A DNA stretch of 64,000 nucleotides from Mangrovibacterium diazotrophicum (lineage in GTDB: Bacteria; Bacteroidota; Bacteroidia; Bacteroidales; Prolixibacteraceae), in NCBI RefSeq assembly GCF_003610535.1, contig NZ_RAPN01000001.1, positions 3,149,320-3,213,319 of the forward strand, written 5' to 3'. This document shows positions 24,049 to 33,046 of this stretch, in pieces. The notes under the pieces were generated by a model that made no database searches, was not told the origin of the DNA, and worked only from the letters and a program-made list of their open reading frames with translations. Position 1 is the stretch's first letter, and each line of letters opens with the position of its first letter. Position numbers and translations under genes: made by a program.

Positions 24049-25914
24049 TTAGTTCTGTTCTTCCGGCTCGCTCCAATCGCCGTTGTCACGAATCAGGTTT
24101 TCCAATTCATAAACGGCATTCTCGTACGGAATGTGGCGCTTCTTCAACGACTGTCCTTTGTAGAGGTTAACTTTTCCGTTTCCGGCACCAACAAATCCGT
24201 AATCAACGTCTCCCATCTCGCCGGGACCGTTGACCACACATCCCATTACGCCAATTTTCAGGTGGTTCAGGTGTTTAAAGTGTGCTTTTACCTTTCGGGT
24301 TGTTTCGTGCAGATCAAACAACGTGCGACCACAGCCCGGACAGCTGATAAACTCGGTCTTCGAAACACGCATGCGGCTCGCTTGCAGAATCGAGAAACTC
24401 AGATCTTTCAAGTCTGTGAAAGTAATGTTATCTCCTTCGTTGGTAATGCAAATACCATCTCCGTAACCATCCAACAGCAGACCTCCCAAATCGATTGATG
24501 CTTTAATCTGAAGGTCTTCCAGGCTGCTTTCCTTGTACGAACGCAAAATGATCACCGGCACTTTCCAGATGTGCGATTCCAGCGTCATGAAGAAAGCACG
24601 AAGCTCTGCATACGGGTTTTTGTTGAAACTCTCGAGAATGAGAACCGTTTTGCGCGTTTGCTTCAGCTTCATGATGATTTCCGGATTTTCGGACATAAAG
24701 CGGTCAAACTCCATCTTGTTGGTTCGGATGAATTTCATCTGTCCCCAGTGGCTTCCGCCAAACAGGTATTCCTCCAAATCCAGAATCGGGTAAGCGTTGC
24801 CTTCCAGATCCAGAATCTGGTCCCGGTCGAAGAAATATTCAGGAATCTGCTTGCCTCTCAGCGGCAGAATTTCCGACAAGCTACGGTCACGCAAATCTGC
24901 AATTACAACAGGAAGCTGCTTGCCTCCCATGTTCATCACAGGCCGAGTTGAGCGCTTTTCATACTCAAACGGATTGATTTGAGCAAAAAGCGGAGCTGTT
25001 ATAGGTTGGTGATTTTGATACGTTTTAATGTGGTTGACCATCTTCTTTGCCACCGGAATCTCCCGTTCAGGAGCCTCGGTTAACGACACACGAATGGTAT
25101 CGCCAATACCGTCGACCAACAGTGCACCAATACCAACAGCCGATTTGATACGGCCATCTTCGCCTTCGCCGGCCTCGGTGACTCCCAGGTGCAACGGATA
25201 CTCCATGTCTTCCAGTCGCATCCGCTTGTTGAGCAACCGAACGGTGTACACCATCATGCGGGTATTGCTGGATTTGATCGAGATCACGACGTTGTTGAAA
25301 TCAACTTTCTTACAAATCCGCAGGTACTCCATCACCGACTCAGAGATGCCCGCAGGCGTATCGCCGTAACGACTCATGATGCGGTCAGAAAGCGATCCCT
25401 GGTTTGCACCAATTCGCAGCGCTGTATTGGTCTCTTTAAGAACTTCCAAAAATGGAACAAACTGTTCCTCGATCTTTTGCAGTTCTTCCTTATACTCTTC
25501 GTCTGAATAAATATGCTGCTCGAAACGAGCGCGTTTATCGTAGAAGTTTCCCGGATTGATCCGAATCTTCGAAATATACTTGGCAGCAATCTCTGCCAAT
25601 TTCGGGTTGAAATGAACGTCGGCAATCAGTGAGTTTTCGTAGCCGCGAGCAACGAGCTCCCGCTTGATATTTTTCAAATTTTCCGCATCGGTCATACCCT
25701 TTACTGTCACCCGAACATAGTCGGCACCAGCTTTGATAATACGAATAATTTGCTCTACTGTCGCGTCGGTATCTTTTGAATCGGTATCAGTCATCGACTG
25801 AATTCTGATCGGATAATCTCCCCCCACTGGTATCTTACCAACCTGTACCACAGAGGTTTGCTGGCGTTGATACTTTGTCAAATCTTTGATGTAATTAAAA
25901 TTCCGATCTTCCAT
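24049..25914 (-). CDS. ispG: 4-hydroxy-3-methylbut-2-enyl diphosphate synthase
   Basis: IspG (GcpE) makes HMBPP in the MEP isoprenoid pathway with a 4Fe-4S cluster. The 621-residue protein is the long form found in Bacteroidota, Chlamydiae and plants, with an extra domain between the TIM barrel (about 10-290, start IPVGGDYPIRIQSMTDTDSKDT) and the C-terminal cluster domain. The cluster cysteines lie in ISCPGCGRTLFD and MGCVVNGPGE. It stands alone; its upstream gap of 281 bases shows no clear box. Confidence 0.96.
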   Translation of the reverse strand: MEDRNFNYIKDLTKYQRQQTSVVQVGKIPVGGDYPIRIQSMTDTDSKDTDATVEQIIRIIKAGADYVRVTVKGMTDAENLKNIKRELVARGYENSLIADVHFNPKLAEIAAKYISKIRINPGNFYDKRARFEQHIYSDEEYKEELQKIEEQFVPFLEVLKETNTALRIGANQGSLSDRIMSRYGDTPAGISESVMEYLRICKKVDFNNVVISIKSSNTRMMVYTVRLLNKRMRLEDMEYPLHLGVTEAGEGEDGRIKSAVGIGALLVDGIGDTIRVSLTEAPEREIPVAKKMVNHIKTYQNHQPITAPLFAQINPFEYEKRSTRPVMNMGGKQLPVVIADLRDRSLSEILPLRGKQIPEYFFDRDQILDLEGNAYPILDLEEYLFGGSHWGQMKFIRTNKMEFDRFMSENPEIIMKLKQTRKTVLILESFNKNPYAELRAFFMTLESHIWKVPVIILRSYKESSLEDLQIKASIDLGGLLLDGYGDGICITNEGDNITFTDLKDLSFSILQASRMRVSKTEFISCPGCGRTLFDLHETTRKVKAHFKHLNHLKIGVMGCVVNGPGEMGDVDYGFVGAGNGKVNLYKGQSLKKRHIPYENAVYELENLIRDNGDWSEPEEQN

Positions 25915-26170
25915 AGTCAGTCAAGCATTTTTGAGAGCCACAAAGTTAAATTAAAGTTAATAAATACAAAATGTCCAGACCTAATTTATAAGAAATTAGA
26001 CCATTTTCCGGCTACTACCCGACACTTTAACTGATTTTTCGTTGGCTTTCAATAAAAAAGGATATTTGTTAGTGTGTTTTCGCGCAAAGGAAGCGGAATT
26101 GCGGGAAAAAGAGATTACCTGAAAATTAAATTTGAGACATCAATATTTAACCAAATCGTCCCGATTTCTT

Positions 26171-26178
26171 TATTTTTG
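26171..26178 (+). promoter_or_regulatory. -7 box for gldA
   Basis: TATTTTTG matches TAnnTTTG; it lies 18 bases before the ATG at 26196. The -33 region is not clear. Confidence 0.45.
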
Positions 26179-26195
26179 GAATCAAACTTACATCC

Positions 26196-27107
26196 ATGAG
26201 TATCCGGATCGACAATATTTCGAAATATTACGGGAAGCAAAAAGCTGTTGATAATCTCAGTATCGAACTAAACAGCGGAGAACTGGTTGGTTTTCTCGGT
26301 CCGAACGGTGCCGGCAAATCAACCCTGATGAAAATTATTACCGGCTACCTGGCTGCCGACGAGGGAAAAGTTGAGATCAACGGCGAAGAAGTTTCGCCCG
26401 ACAATCACCGTATCCGGCAACAAGTAGGCTACCTCCCGGAACACAATCCGCTTTACACCGATCTGTACATCAAAGAATACCTGCAACTGACAGCTGGTAT
26501 GTATCGGCTGGACAACAAGAAAAAGCAGGCTGAACGTGTTATTGAGATGACAGGGCTCGGTCCCGAGCAACACAAAAAAATCGGCGCGCTCTCCAAAGGA
26601 TACCGCCAACGGGTTGGTCTTGCACAAGCTTTGATTCACGATCCGAAAATCCTGATTTTGGATGAGCCAACAACAGGTCTCGACCCGAACCAGCTGGAAG
26701 ACATTCGTGCCCTGATCCGCGAAATCAGCCGCGAGAAAACCGTGCTTTTTTCGACACATATCATGCAGGAGGTGGAAGCGATTTGTAACCGTGTTCTCAT
26801 TATCAACAAGGGAAAGTTGATTGCGGACAACCCGGTAGAAAACCTAAAAAGCGGCAAGCTGTTTTCGACTCAACAAGTGTTGATTGAATTTGCTGAAACG
26901 ATCAGCCCGGAGATGCTGCCATCGCGCCTGAAACTTGTTAAAATTGTCACAATCTCACCAAACAGCTTATTGGTACATGCACCGGGCGATGAAGATATTC
27001 GACCGGAATTATTTCGTTTTGCCGTAGACGAGGGACTGACTATTTTGACACTTCAGGAACAACAAACCAGCCTCGAAAATATCTTCCACAAGCTAACAAA
27101 AAACTAA
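26196..27107 (+). CDS. gldA: ABC transporter ATP-binding protein, GldA-like
   Basis: A 303-residue ABC ATPase with Walker A GPNGAGKST, signature LSKGYRQRVGLAQAL, Walker B ILILDEPTTGLD and switch His in FSTHIMQEVEAI. Length, the EHNPLYTDLYIKEYL segment and the C-terminal tail (ENIFHKLT) fit GldA, the ATPase of the gliding-associated GldAFG transporter. The permease genes gldF and gldG are not adjacent here, which is common for gldA. A related export ATPase cannot be excluded. Confidence 0.75.
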   Translation: MSIRIDNISKYYGKQKAVDNLSIELNSGELVGFLGPNGAGKSTLMKIITGYLAADEGKVEINGEEVSPDNHRIRQQVGYLPEHNPLYTDLYIKEYLQLTAGMYRLDNKKKQAERVIEMTGLGPEQHKKIGALSKGYRQRVGLAQALIHDPKILILDEPTTGLDPNQLEDIRALIREISREKTVLFSTHIMQEVEAICNRVLIINKGKLIADNPVENLKSGKLFSTQQVLIEFAETISPEMLPSRLKLVKIVTISPNSLLVHAPGDEDIRPELFRFAVDEGLTILTLQEQQTSLENIFHKLTKN

Positions 27108-27186
27108 GCTCTGCTAATTCCCTATTGATGGTTTTACTTGCACTCAAGCACTCCATCGCTGCAGGAAGACCTACGCAGACACAGAT

Positions 27187-27678
27187 CTATTGAATTTGTT
27201 TGATATACCCGAGCAGTTCGTCGGCGGTAATCAATTTTTGAGCTTCGGCAACCAGTTTGCCTTTTGCATCGAAAAAGAATGTCCGGGGAATTGTCCGGAT
27301 TCCGTAAAAAAGCAGGTTGCTATCACTTTTGTAAAAATCGAATCCGTATTCTTTGCTTCTCACAAACTCATTGATTTCACCTAAATCTTCGTCCGATATC
27401 GCAACAAACAGGACATCGTCCCCCAAGCTTTTTCTAACGCGATCAAATTCGGGTAACTCTTTCCGACAGGACGGGCACCAGGTTGCCCAGAAAACCAAAA
27501 CGACGGGCTTTCCAACAAACAGTTTCGGATCAACCTTTTCACCTGTCAGATCAACCAGATTAAGCCGACTCAGACTCATGGAATCGAAATAATGACGCTT
27601 CAGGTAGAATGCTCCGGCAACCCCGGCGATCAAAGCCCCTACGAAAATTATGAGCAACATCCGTCTATTCATTTTCAT
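27187..27678 (-). CDS. TlpA-like membrane-anchored thioredoxin
   Basis: A 163-residue protein from ATG 27678 (a second ATG at 27672 is equally possible). One N-terminal membrane anchor (about 7-24) is followed by a periplasmic thioredoxin fold of the TlpA/ResA kind with the motif FWATWCPSCRKELPEF, redox pair Cys-Pro-Ser-Cys, and the cis-Pro region IRTIPRTFFFD. It should reduce or isomerise disulfides in the cell envelope. The frame is open further upstream to 27762 but that extension has no anchor-like start. It converges on gldA. Confidence 0.85.
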   Translation of the reverse strand: MKMNRRMLLIIFVGALIAGVAGAFYLKRHYFDSMSLSRLNLVDLTGEKVDPKLFVGKPVVLVFWATWCPSCRKELPEFDRVRKSLGDDVLFVAISDEDLGEINEFVRSKEYGFDFYKSDSNLLFYGIRTIPRTFFFDAKGKLVAEAQKLITADELLGYIKQIQ

Positions 27679-27805
27679 TTGTGTTCGAATTGTTGACGAA
27701 AGATAAACATCCGAACCAGTACAAAGATTACCGGTCTCCGTTTTATCACAAAATTTAATCAATTCACGCGCTGCATTGTTATAAACAGCCTAAGGAGAAA
27801 ACAGA

Positions 27806-28810
27806 ATGGAAAGCAGAAAACAAATCGCCTTTTCGGTGTTGGATTTAGCACCGGTAGCCGAAGGCTCAACCCCAGCCGATGCCCTAAGAAACAGTCTCGA
27901 ACTAGCCCAACAAACCGAGAAATTTGGTTACACCCGCTACTGGGTTGCCGAACATCATAACATTATCAGTGTTGCCAGTGCAGCCACTTCAATCATTATT
28001 GGATACATCGCTCAAGGCACAAAATCAATCCGGGTAGGATCCGGCGGTATCATGCTGCCCAACCACTCGCCTTTAATCGTCTCTGAGCAGTTTGGAACTT
28101 TGGCAGCCCTCTACCCCGGACGAATTGACCTGGGACTGGGCCGAGCACCGGGAACCGACCAGGTGACCGCCGCCGAACTGCGCTATGATCGCATGCGCGC
28201 TGCGCAGGATTTTCCGAACGAAGTGCGCAAGATTCAACAATACTTTTCGCCGGAAAACAGCAAAGCGGCCGTTCGCTCTGTTTTATCCGAAGGTGCCGAC
28301 GTACCGGTTTGGATTCTCGGTTCGAGCACCGACAGTGCCTACCTCGCCGCTGAGTTAGGATTGCCTTACGCCTTTGCCAGCCACTTTGCACCGCAGCAAC
28401 TGATCCCGGCCATCAACATTTACCGACAAAACTTTAAGCCATCCGCTCAACTGGAAGAGCCGTATGTGATTGTGGGTAGCCAGGTCGTCGCTGCTGAGAC
28501 CGATGACGAAGCCGAATACCTGGCCAGCACCATGCGACGAAGTTTCCTGGGTATTGTTACCGGTCGCCGCGAGTTGATGCAGCCACCAACCCATGACCTG
28601 GGTTACGAAAACTGGGGAATCATCAAGGATCGGATTGACCTGATGCTAGCCTGCTCGCTCATTGGTGGAAGAAAACGGATCAAACGGGAATTACAGCAAA
28701 TACTTGGACACACCAGCGCCAACGAAATCATTGTTTCATCGCACATCTACGACCAACAAAAACGAGTGGACTCGTACCGGATTTTTTCGGAGCTGGTGCA
28801 AAACCTGTAA
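27806..28810 (+). CDS. LLM class flavin-dependent oxidoreductase
   Basis: A 334-residue luciferase-like monooxygenase of the MsnO8 type. Typical are SVLDLAPVAEGSTPADALRNS at the start, the YWVAEHHN motif, the VGSGGIMLPNHSPLIVSEQFGTLAALYPGRIDLGLGRAPGTD block and the C-terminal TAN-like segment TSANEIIVSSHIYD. The family uses FMNH2; substrates are unknown for most members. It sits alone. A flavin reductase that could supply FMNH2 is encoded 24 kb away at 2791, but nothing shows they work together. Confidence 0.88.
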   Translation: MESRKQIAFSVLDLAPVAEGSTPADALRNSLELAQQTEKFGYTRYWVAEHHNIISVASAATSIIIGYIAQGTKSIRVGSGGIMLPNHSPLIVSEQFGTLAALYPGRIDLGLGRAPGTDQVTAAELRYDRMRAAQDFPNEVRKIQQYFSPENSKAAVRSVLSEGADVPVWILGSSTDSAYLAAELGLPYAFASHFAPQQLIPAINIYRQNFKPSAQLEEPYVIVGSQVVAAETDDEAEYLASTMRRSFLGIVTGRRELMQPPTHDLGYENWGIIKDRIDLMLACSLIGGRKRIKRELQQILGHTSANEIIVSSHIYDQQKRVDSYRIFSELVQNL

Positions 28811-29087
28811 ACAATTGGGGGCCTATCTCCCTATTCATCGGATGACTCAAAGTTGCCTGGTGAACAGCGTTGACACTTGCTTCACCAAAGCAGAACACAG
28901 GTCACAAACCTGCGCCATCGGGGCGAAGCCGATACTAAAATTTATCGGCATTTACATTTGATAATTCCGGTTTCTACCCTGATATACTGCAAGCAGACCG
29001 ACCGGTTTGAAAGAACTATGGGAGTTACGAAAAAGCGAAACAATTCGATCTCTCGCTCGTCAGCGAATTGAATATGATTTCCAGTTG

Positions 29088-29118
29088 TTTGGCAAACAAA
29101 AAAAAGATATTACATTTG
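29088..29118 (+). promoter_or_regulatory. metK promoter
   Basis: TTTG at 29088-29091 and TACATTTG at 29111-29118, 19 bases apart, match the Bacteroidota -33/-7 pair. A start near 29125 gives metK a leader of about 170 bases. Confidence 0.65.
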
Positions 29119-29166
29119 CCGCCGTATTTGTGGACAAATTTGAGATTGATTGCAACCACATAAAAA

Positions 29167-29201
29167 AATGCTAAAGCAGTCGCTTTACCTTTTGAGGCAT
29201 T
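29167..29201 (+). other. Nested hairpin in the metK leader
   Basis: AATGC (29167-29171) pairs with GCATT (29197-29201) around TAAAGC-AGTC-GCTTTA (29172-29187). It lies in the predicted 5' leader of metK, about 95 bases before the start codon. Role unknown. Confidence 0.4.
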
Positions 29202-29295
29202 CCTTTCAATCCAATTCATCCACACACAACTTGTTGAATCAATTCATTTGTAACTGCTCAAACAGGCAGGCAAATTTTAATAGTTAAAGACAGAT

Positions 29296-30549
29296 ATGAG
29301 CTATCTATTTACAAGCGAATCGGTATCAGAAGGGCACCCGGATAAAGTGTCTGACCAAATTTCTGATGCCCTGCTGGATGAATTTCTGGCATTTGACCCG
29401 AACTCAAAAGTAGCCATTGAAACGTTGGTAACTACCGGACAGGTGGTGTTGGCCGGCGAAGTAAAATCGAAGACTTACGTGGATGTGCAGGAAACAGCCC
29501 GTAAAGTGATTAACGAAATTGGATACACGAAAGCCGCTTACCGTTTCGACGGTGACTCGTGCGGTGTGCTGACTGCTATTCACGAACAGAGTGATGATAT
29601 TAACCGTGGCGTTGACAAAGTTGACAAAATGGACCAGGGTGCCGGCGACCAGGGAATGATGTTCGGTTATGCCTGCAAGGATACCGAAGATTATATGCCA
29701 CTGCCGCTGGAACTTTCGCACCGCATTTTGAAGGAACTGGCTGTAATCCGCCGCGAAGAAAAAGTAATGACCTACCTGCGTCCCGATTCGAAATCGCAGG
29801 TAACCATTGAATACAACGACGACAACTCTCCGAAGCGTGTTGAAGCCATCGTGGTTTCGACTCAACACGACGAGTTTGATGCCGACGAACCGATGCTGGC
29901 GAAAATCAAAGAAGACGTTATCAATATTTTGATGCCTCGCGTAATTGCCCAATTGCCGGAGCGTGTTCAGGCTTTGTTTGGATCAGACATTAAATATCAT
30001 GTCAACCCAACCGGTAAATTCGTCATTGGCGGGCCGCACGGAGATACAGGCTTAACCGGCCGTAAGATCATTGTAGATACTTACGGTGGCAAAGGTGCTC
30101 ACGGTGGTGGTGCCTTCTCGGGTAAAGACCCGTCGAAAGTAGACCGCTCAGCCGCTTACGCATCGCGTCACATTGCCAAAAACCTGGTAGCAGCAGGTGT
30201 TGCCGACGAGATTTTGGTGCAGTTGGCATACGCTATCGGCGTCGCTCAGCCTGTAGGTGTCTATGTGAATACCTACGGAACTGCCAATGTAAAAATGGAC
30301 GATGGCGCCATTGCCCGCGAAGTTGAAAAACTATTCGACTTACGTCCGGCAGCTATCGAAGAGCGCCTGAAACTGCGTAACCCGATTTACCGAGAAACAG
30401 CTGCTTACGGTCACATGGGTCGTACGCCGCAAACCGTTACCAAAGTATTCGAATCACCCTATTGGGGCAAACTTGAAAAAGAAGTAGAGTTGTTTACCTG
30501 GGAGAAACTCGACTACGTTATCGAAATCAAAAAAGTATTCGGCATTTAA
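29296..30549 (+). CDS. metK: S-adenosylmethionine synthetase
   Basis: Makes SAM from methionine and ATP. The 417-residue protein carries the family motifs: [19 protein letters not shown] at the N terminus, the ATP-binding [12 protein letters not shown] and the P-loop-like [22 protein letters not shown]. The longer size than the 384-residue E. coli enzyme is usual for Bacteroidota. Codons lean to GGT, GCT and GTA-type choices of highly expressed genes. It is a single-gene unit between its own promoter and terminator. Confidence 0.98.
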   Translation: MSYLFTSESVSEGHPDKVSDQISDALLDEFLAFDPNSKVAIETLVTTGQVVLAGEVKSKTYVDVQETARKVINEIGYTKAAYRFDGDSCGVLTAIHEQSDDINRGVDKVDKMDQGAGDQGMMFGYACKDTEDYMPLPLELSHRILKELAVIRREEKVMTYLRPDSKSQVTIEYNDDNSPKRVEAIVVSTQHDEFDADEPMLAKIKEDVINILMPRVIAQLPERVQALFGSDIKYHVNPTGKFVIGGPHGDTGLTGRKIIVDTYGGKGAHGGGAFSGKDPSKVDRSAAYASRHIAKNLVAAGVADEILVQLAYAIGVAQPVGVYVNTYGTANVKMDDGAIAREVEKLFDLRPAAIEERLKLRNPIYRETAAYGHMGRTPQTVTKVFESPYWGKLEKEVELFTWEKLDYVIEIKKVFGI

Positions 30550-30575
30550 TCCGCTTACCGCAAACAAAAATACCG

Positions 30576-30605
30576 AGCCCGGCCTATCAGGTCGGGCTTT
30601 TCTAT
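30576..30605 (+). terminator. Terminator of metK
   Basis: AGCCCGGCC-TATCA-GGTCGGGCT, a 9-bp stem with one G-U pair, followed by TTTTCTATTTT. Confidence 0.85.
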
Positions 30606-30829
30606 TTTAAAAACGGCCTTTTGCTGAACGCTTCTCCCATCCAAATCCGGCTAAAAACGGTTACGCAAATGTTACAGCTTGCAGATTTCTCTGCCAGTAT
30701 CAGCAGCACAATTCCAAGAATATGTCGATAAACATTACATCGTGTAATATTTTTGCAACATACCACAACATTCTGATTGACTGAACGTAAACAGCGGTAA
30801 ATTTCTAAAAAAACATTATCCAAAAACAC
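30606..30829. other. Gap between metK terminator and Pho box
   Basis: No ORF. The only structure I see is the dyad ATTACA-TCG-TGTAAT at 30734-30748, whose arms match the half-site of the array at 30830, in opposing orientation. Confidence 0.45.
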
Positions 30830-30873
30830 AATTAATCGTTTTGTAATATTTCATTAATCCGGCTGTAACGAAA
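30830..30873 (+). promoter_or_regulatory. Pho-box-like array upstream of the porin-pst operon
   Basis: Four contiguous 11-base units AATTAATCGTT, TTGTAATATTT, CATTAATCCGG and CTGTAACGAAA, with TAA in every unit exactly 11 bases apart. The last unit, CTGTAAC, is close to the E. coli Pho-box half-site CTGTCAT. The -7-like TTGATTTG (30880-30887) starts 14 bases after the T of the last TAA. OmpR-family regulators such as PhoB bind 11-base direct repeats of this kind. Confidence 0.7.
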
Positions 30874-30934
30874 TAGATCTTGATTTGCTTCCGAATTCTG
30901 TCACAGGAATTAACCTTTTCAATCTTAAGTATAT

Positions 30935-31903
30935 ATGAAACGCAAAGTAATCATCACATTTGCTATGCTCTGCATGGCTATTATCGGCATGTCTCAGACA
31001 ACCGACGAATTTAAACCAACAGGTAAGATGTACGGATCAGTCTTCACGAACTTCTACACGACGATATCTGACGGAGAATCTGCCTCAGGTTTTAACCTCA
31101 CCCGCCTTGAACTCGGTTACAAATACCAGTTCAGCCCGGTAATCTCAGCCAGGGTATGTTACGACATTGAAAATCCGAAAGACGGAGGTAGCCTCGACTT
31201 CACCGCTTTTGCCCGTAACGCCTACCTGGAATACAGCGACCACGGTTTTACAGTCGATTTTGGTGTTATCACCGCCAACGCATACAATATGCAGGAAAAT
31301 TTCTGGGGCTACCGGTACGTTGCCAAATCATACCAGGATCTATACAAATACAGCTCGAGCCGCGACCTTGGAATTAAGGCAGCCTACAAATTCAGCGATG
31401 CTGTTAGTGCCGATGTTTTCATCGCAAATGGTGAAGGCTATAAAAGTATGCAGAAAGACAGCGCACTGCGTGTAGGATTCGGAGCAACCATCGATCCTGT
31501 TAAAAAGCTAACACTTCGTGCTTATTACGATTTCATCAGCAAAGATGAAACAATGACAACCCTGGCACTTTTTGCCGGTTATAAAGCAGAAAAATTCTCG
31601 CTTGGTTTCGAATATAACCAACGCAACAATACCTCATTCGTTGCTGGTGAAGACCAGGACGGTATTTCAACTTACATCAATTTAAAACCATCTAAAAAAG
31701 TATCTGTATTCGGTCGTTACGACAAAAGAATGTCGAAAGACGACTGGAACTTGTCAAGCGACGGAGACCTGTTTATTGCAGGTATGGAATACAGCCCTGT
31801 AAAAGGCGTGCGTTTGGCACCAACACTTACCGGATGGAGTCCTGCTGACGATAGCCAAGCCTTCACAACAGGAGTCTTATTGAATTGCGAAATTAAATTC
31901 TAA
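30935..31903 (+). CDS. Outer-membrane porin of the pst operon
   Basis: A 322-residue protein with a signal peptide (1-21) and alternating strands of a beta-barrel ending in aromatic LLNCEIKF. The segments GFNLTRLELGYKYQFSPVISARVCYDIE and NAYLEYSDHGFTVDFGVITANAYNMQENFWGYRYV resemble porins of the OprP/OprO-like group that Bacteroidota place before pst genes. It is first in the operon, 11 bases ahead of pstS and just behind the Pho-box array. This suggests it lets phosphate through the outer membrane. Phosphate selectivity itself is not visible in the sequence. Confidence 0.75.
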   Translation: MKRKVIITFAMLCMAIIGMSQTTDEFKPTGKMYGSVFTNFYTTISDGESASGFNLTRLELGYKYQFSPVISARVCYDIENPKDGGSLDFTAFARNAYLEYSDHGFTVDFGVITANAYNMQENFWGYRYVAKSYQDLYKYSSSRDLGIKAAYKFSDAVSADVFIANGEGYKSMQKDSALRVGFGATIDPVKKLTLRAYYDFISKDETMTTLALFAGYKAEKFSLGFEYNQRNNTSFVAGEDQDGISTYINLKPSKKVSVFGRYDKRMSKDDWNLSSDGDLFIAGMEYSPVKGVRLAPTLTGWSPADDSQAFTTGVLLNCEIKF

Positions 31904-31914
31904 TACAATCTATC

Positions 31915-32967
31915 ATGAGAAAGTTATTAACCCTGGTTTTAGCAGTTGCTCTACTTAGCAGTTGTTCAAACTCTTCGAAAAAAACAACAGAAGGTAAAGC
32001 TGTAGACCTGACAGCTGCAGGTGCAACATTCCCGCTGCCATTCTACAACATGGTCTTCAAACAATACGGCGAAGAAACCGGATCGACCGTCACCTACGGT
32101 GGTATCGGCTCTGGCGGTGGTATCCGCAGCCTGAAAGACCAGGTTGTTGACTTCGGTGCAACCGACGGCTATCTGAACGATGAGCAATTGACTGAAATGC
32201 CGGGTGAAGTATTACACATCCCAACTTGTATGGGTGCTGTTGTTATCGCGTTTAACATTCCGGGAGTTGACTCTCTGAAATTGTCGAACGATTTGCTGGA
32301 AAAAATCTTCATGGGTGACATCACCAAATGGGACGACATTCAAATCACTTCAAACAACGAAGGCGTAACGCTTCCAGCGATGGACATCACTGTTGTACAC
32401 CGTTCAGACGGTAGCGGTACAACTCAGATTTTCGCCGACTTCATGACTAAAATCAGCGAGAAATGGGCTAGCCAGGTTGGTGTTGGCAAATCATTGAACT
32501 GGCCTGTAGGAATGGGCGCTAAAGGAAACCCAGGCGTTGCCGGTACCATCAGCCAAACAGCAGGTTCAATCGGCTACATCGGTTCTGAATTTGCTTTTGC
32601 TCAGAAAATTTCAATGGCAAAAGTTCAAAACTCAGCCGGTAACTATGTTTTGCCAACAATCGAGACAATCAGCGCTGCTGCTCAAGGCGAAATCCCAGCT
32701 GACACCCGCATCATGTTGACCAACTCATCTGATCCGGCGTCATACCCAATCAGCGGTTTCACCTGGTTGATTTTCTACAAAGACCAAGCTTACAACAACC
32801 GTTCGGAAGACCAAGCCAAACAAACCGTTGACTTGCTGAAATGGATGGTAAGCGAAAAAGCACAAAACGAAGCTCCGAAAGTACACTACGCTCCGCTACC
32901 CGCTGCAGCAGTAGAAAAAGCAAAAGCGATTTTGAGCACCGTTACTTACAACGGAAACCCTTTATAA
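31915..32967 (+). CDS. pstS: Phosphate ABC transporter, phosphate-binding lipoprotein PstS
   Basis: Binds phosphate in the periplasm and hands it to PstCA. The 350-residue protein has a lipobox LLSSC (Cys17) and the PstS motifs GATFPLPFYNMVF, YGGIGSGGGIRSLKDQVVDFGATDG and HRSDGSGTTQIFADF, which line the phosphate site. Codon choice (GGT, GCT, AAC, CTG) is that of a highly expressed gene. A stem-loop follows the stop before pstC. Confidence 0.97.
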   Translation: MRKLLTLVLAVALLSSCSNSSKKTTEGKAVDLTAAGATFPLPFYNMVFKQYGEETGSTVTYGGIGSGGGIRSLKDQVVDFGATDGYLNDEQLTEMPGEVLHIPTCMGAVVIAFNIPGVDSLKLSNDLLEKIFMGDITKWDDIQITSNNEGVTLPAMDITVVHRSDGSGTTQIFADFMTKISEKWASQVGVGKSLNWPVGMGAKGNPGVAGTISQTAGSIGYIGSEFAFAQKISMAKVQNSAGNYVLPTIETISAAAQGEIPADTRIMLTNSSDPASYPISGFTWLIFYKDQAYNNRSEDQAKQTVDLLKWMVSEKAQNEAPKVHYAPLPAAAVEKAKAILSTVTYNGNPL

Positions 32968-32981
32968 ATTAAACCGGATAA

Positions 32982-33007
32982 TTGAGCGACCGGAACACGC
33001 TCCTCAA
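32982..33007 (+). other. Stem-loop between pstS and pstC
   Basis: TTGAGCG (32982-32988) pairs with CGCTC-C-TCAA (32998-33007) with one bulge, and has no T-tract. Such a hairpin could protect the pstS message and let PstS be made in excess over the permease. Confidence 0.5.
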
Positions 33008-33046
33008 ATTCAATCCAGAATAAAAACTGAAAATTGAAGCTTGTTT

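Larger units (their letters stand above)
28811..29295. other. 485-base gap before metK
   Basis: Holds no credible ORF. TACATTTG boxes at 28953-28960 and 29111-29118 match the -7 consensus. A dyad CAATTCG/CGAATTG (29041-29070) with inner CGCT/AGCG lies between them, and a nested hairpin is in the presumed metK leader (29167-29201). I could not match the leader to a known SAM riboswitch. Confidence 0.5.

Noticed and set aside
28662-28961. Open frame over the end of the LLM gene
   Set aside because: Mostly inside the LLM gene in another frame, with no domain and no promoter or ribosome site.
29167-29201. SAM-II or other SAM riboswitch before metK
   Set aside because: I compared the hairpin with the SAM-II pattern from memory and found no matching pseudoknot; kept only as an unexplained structure.
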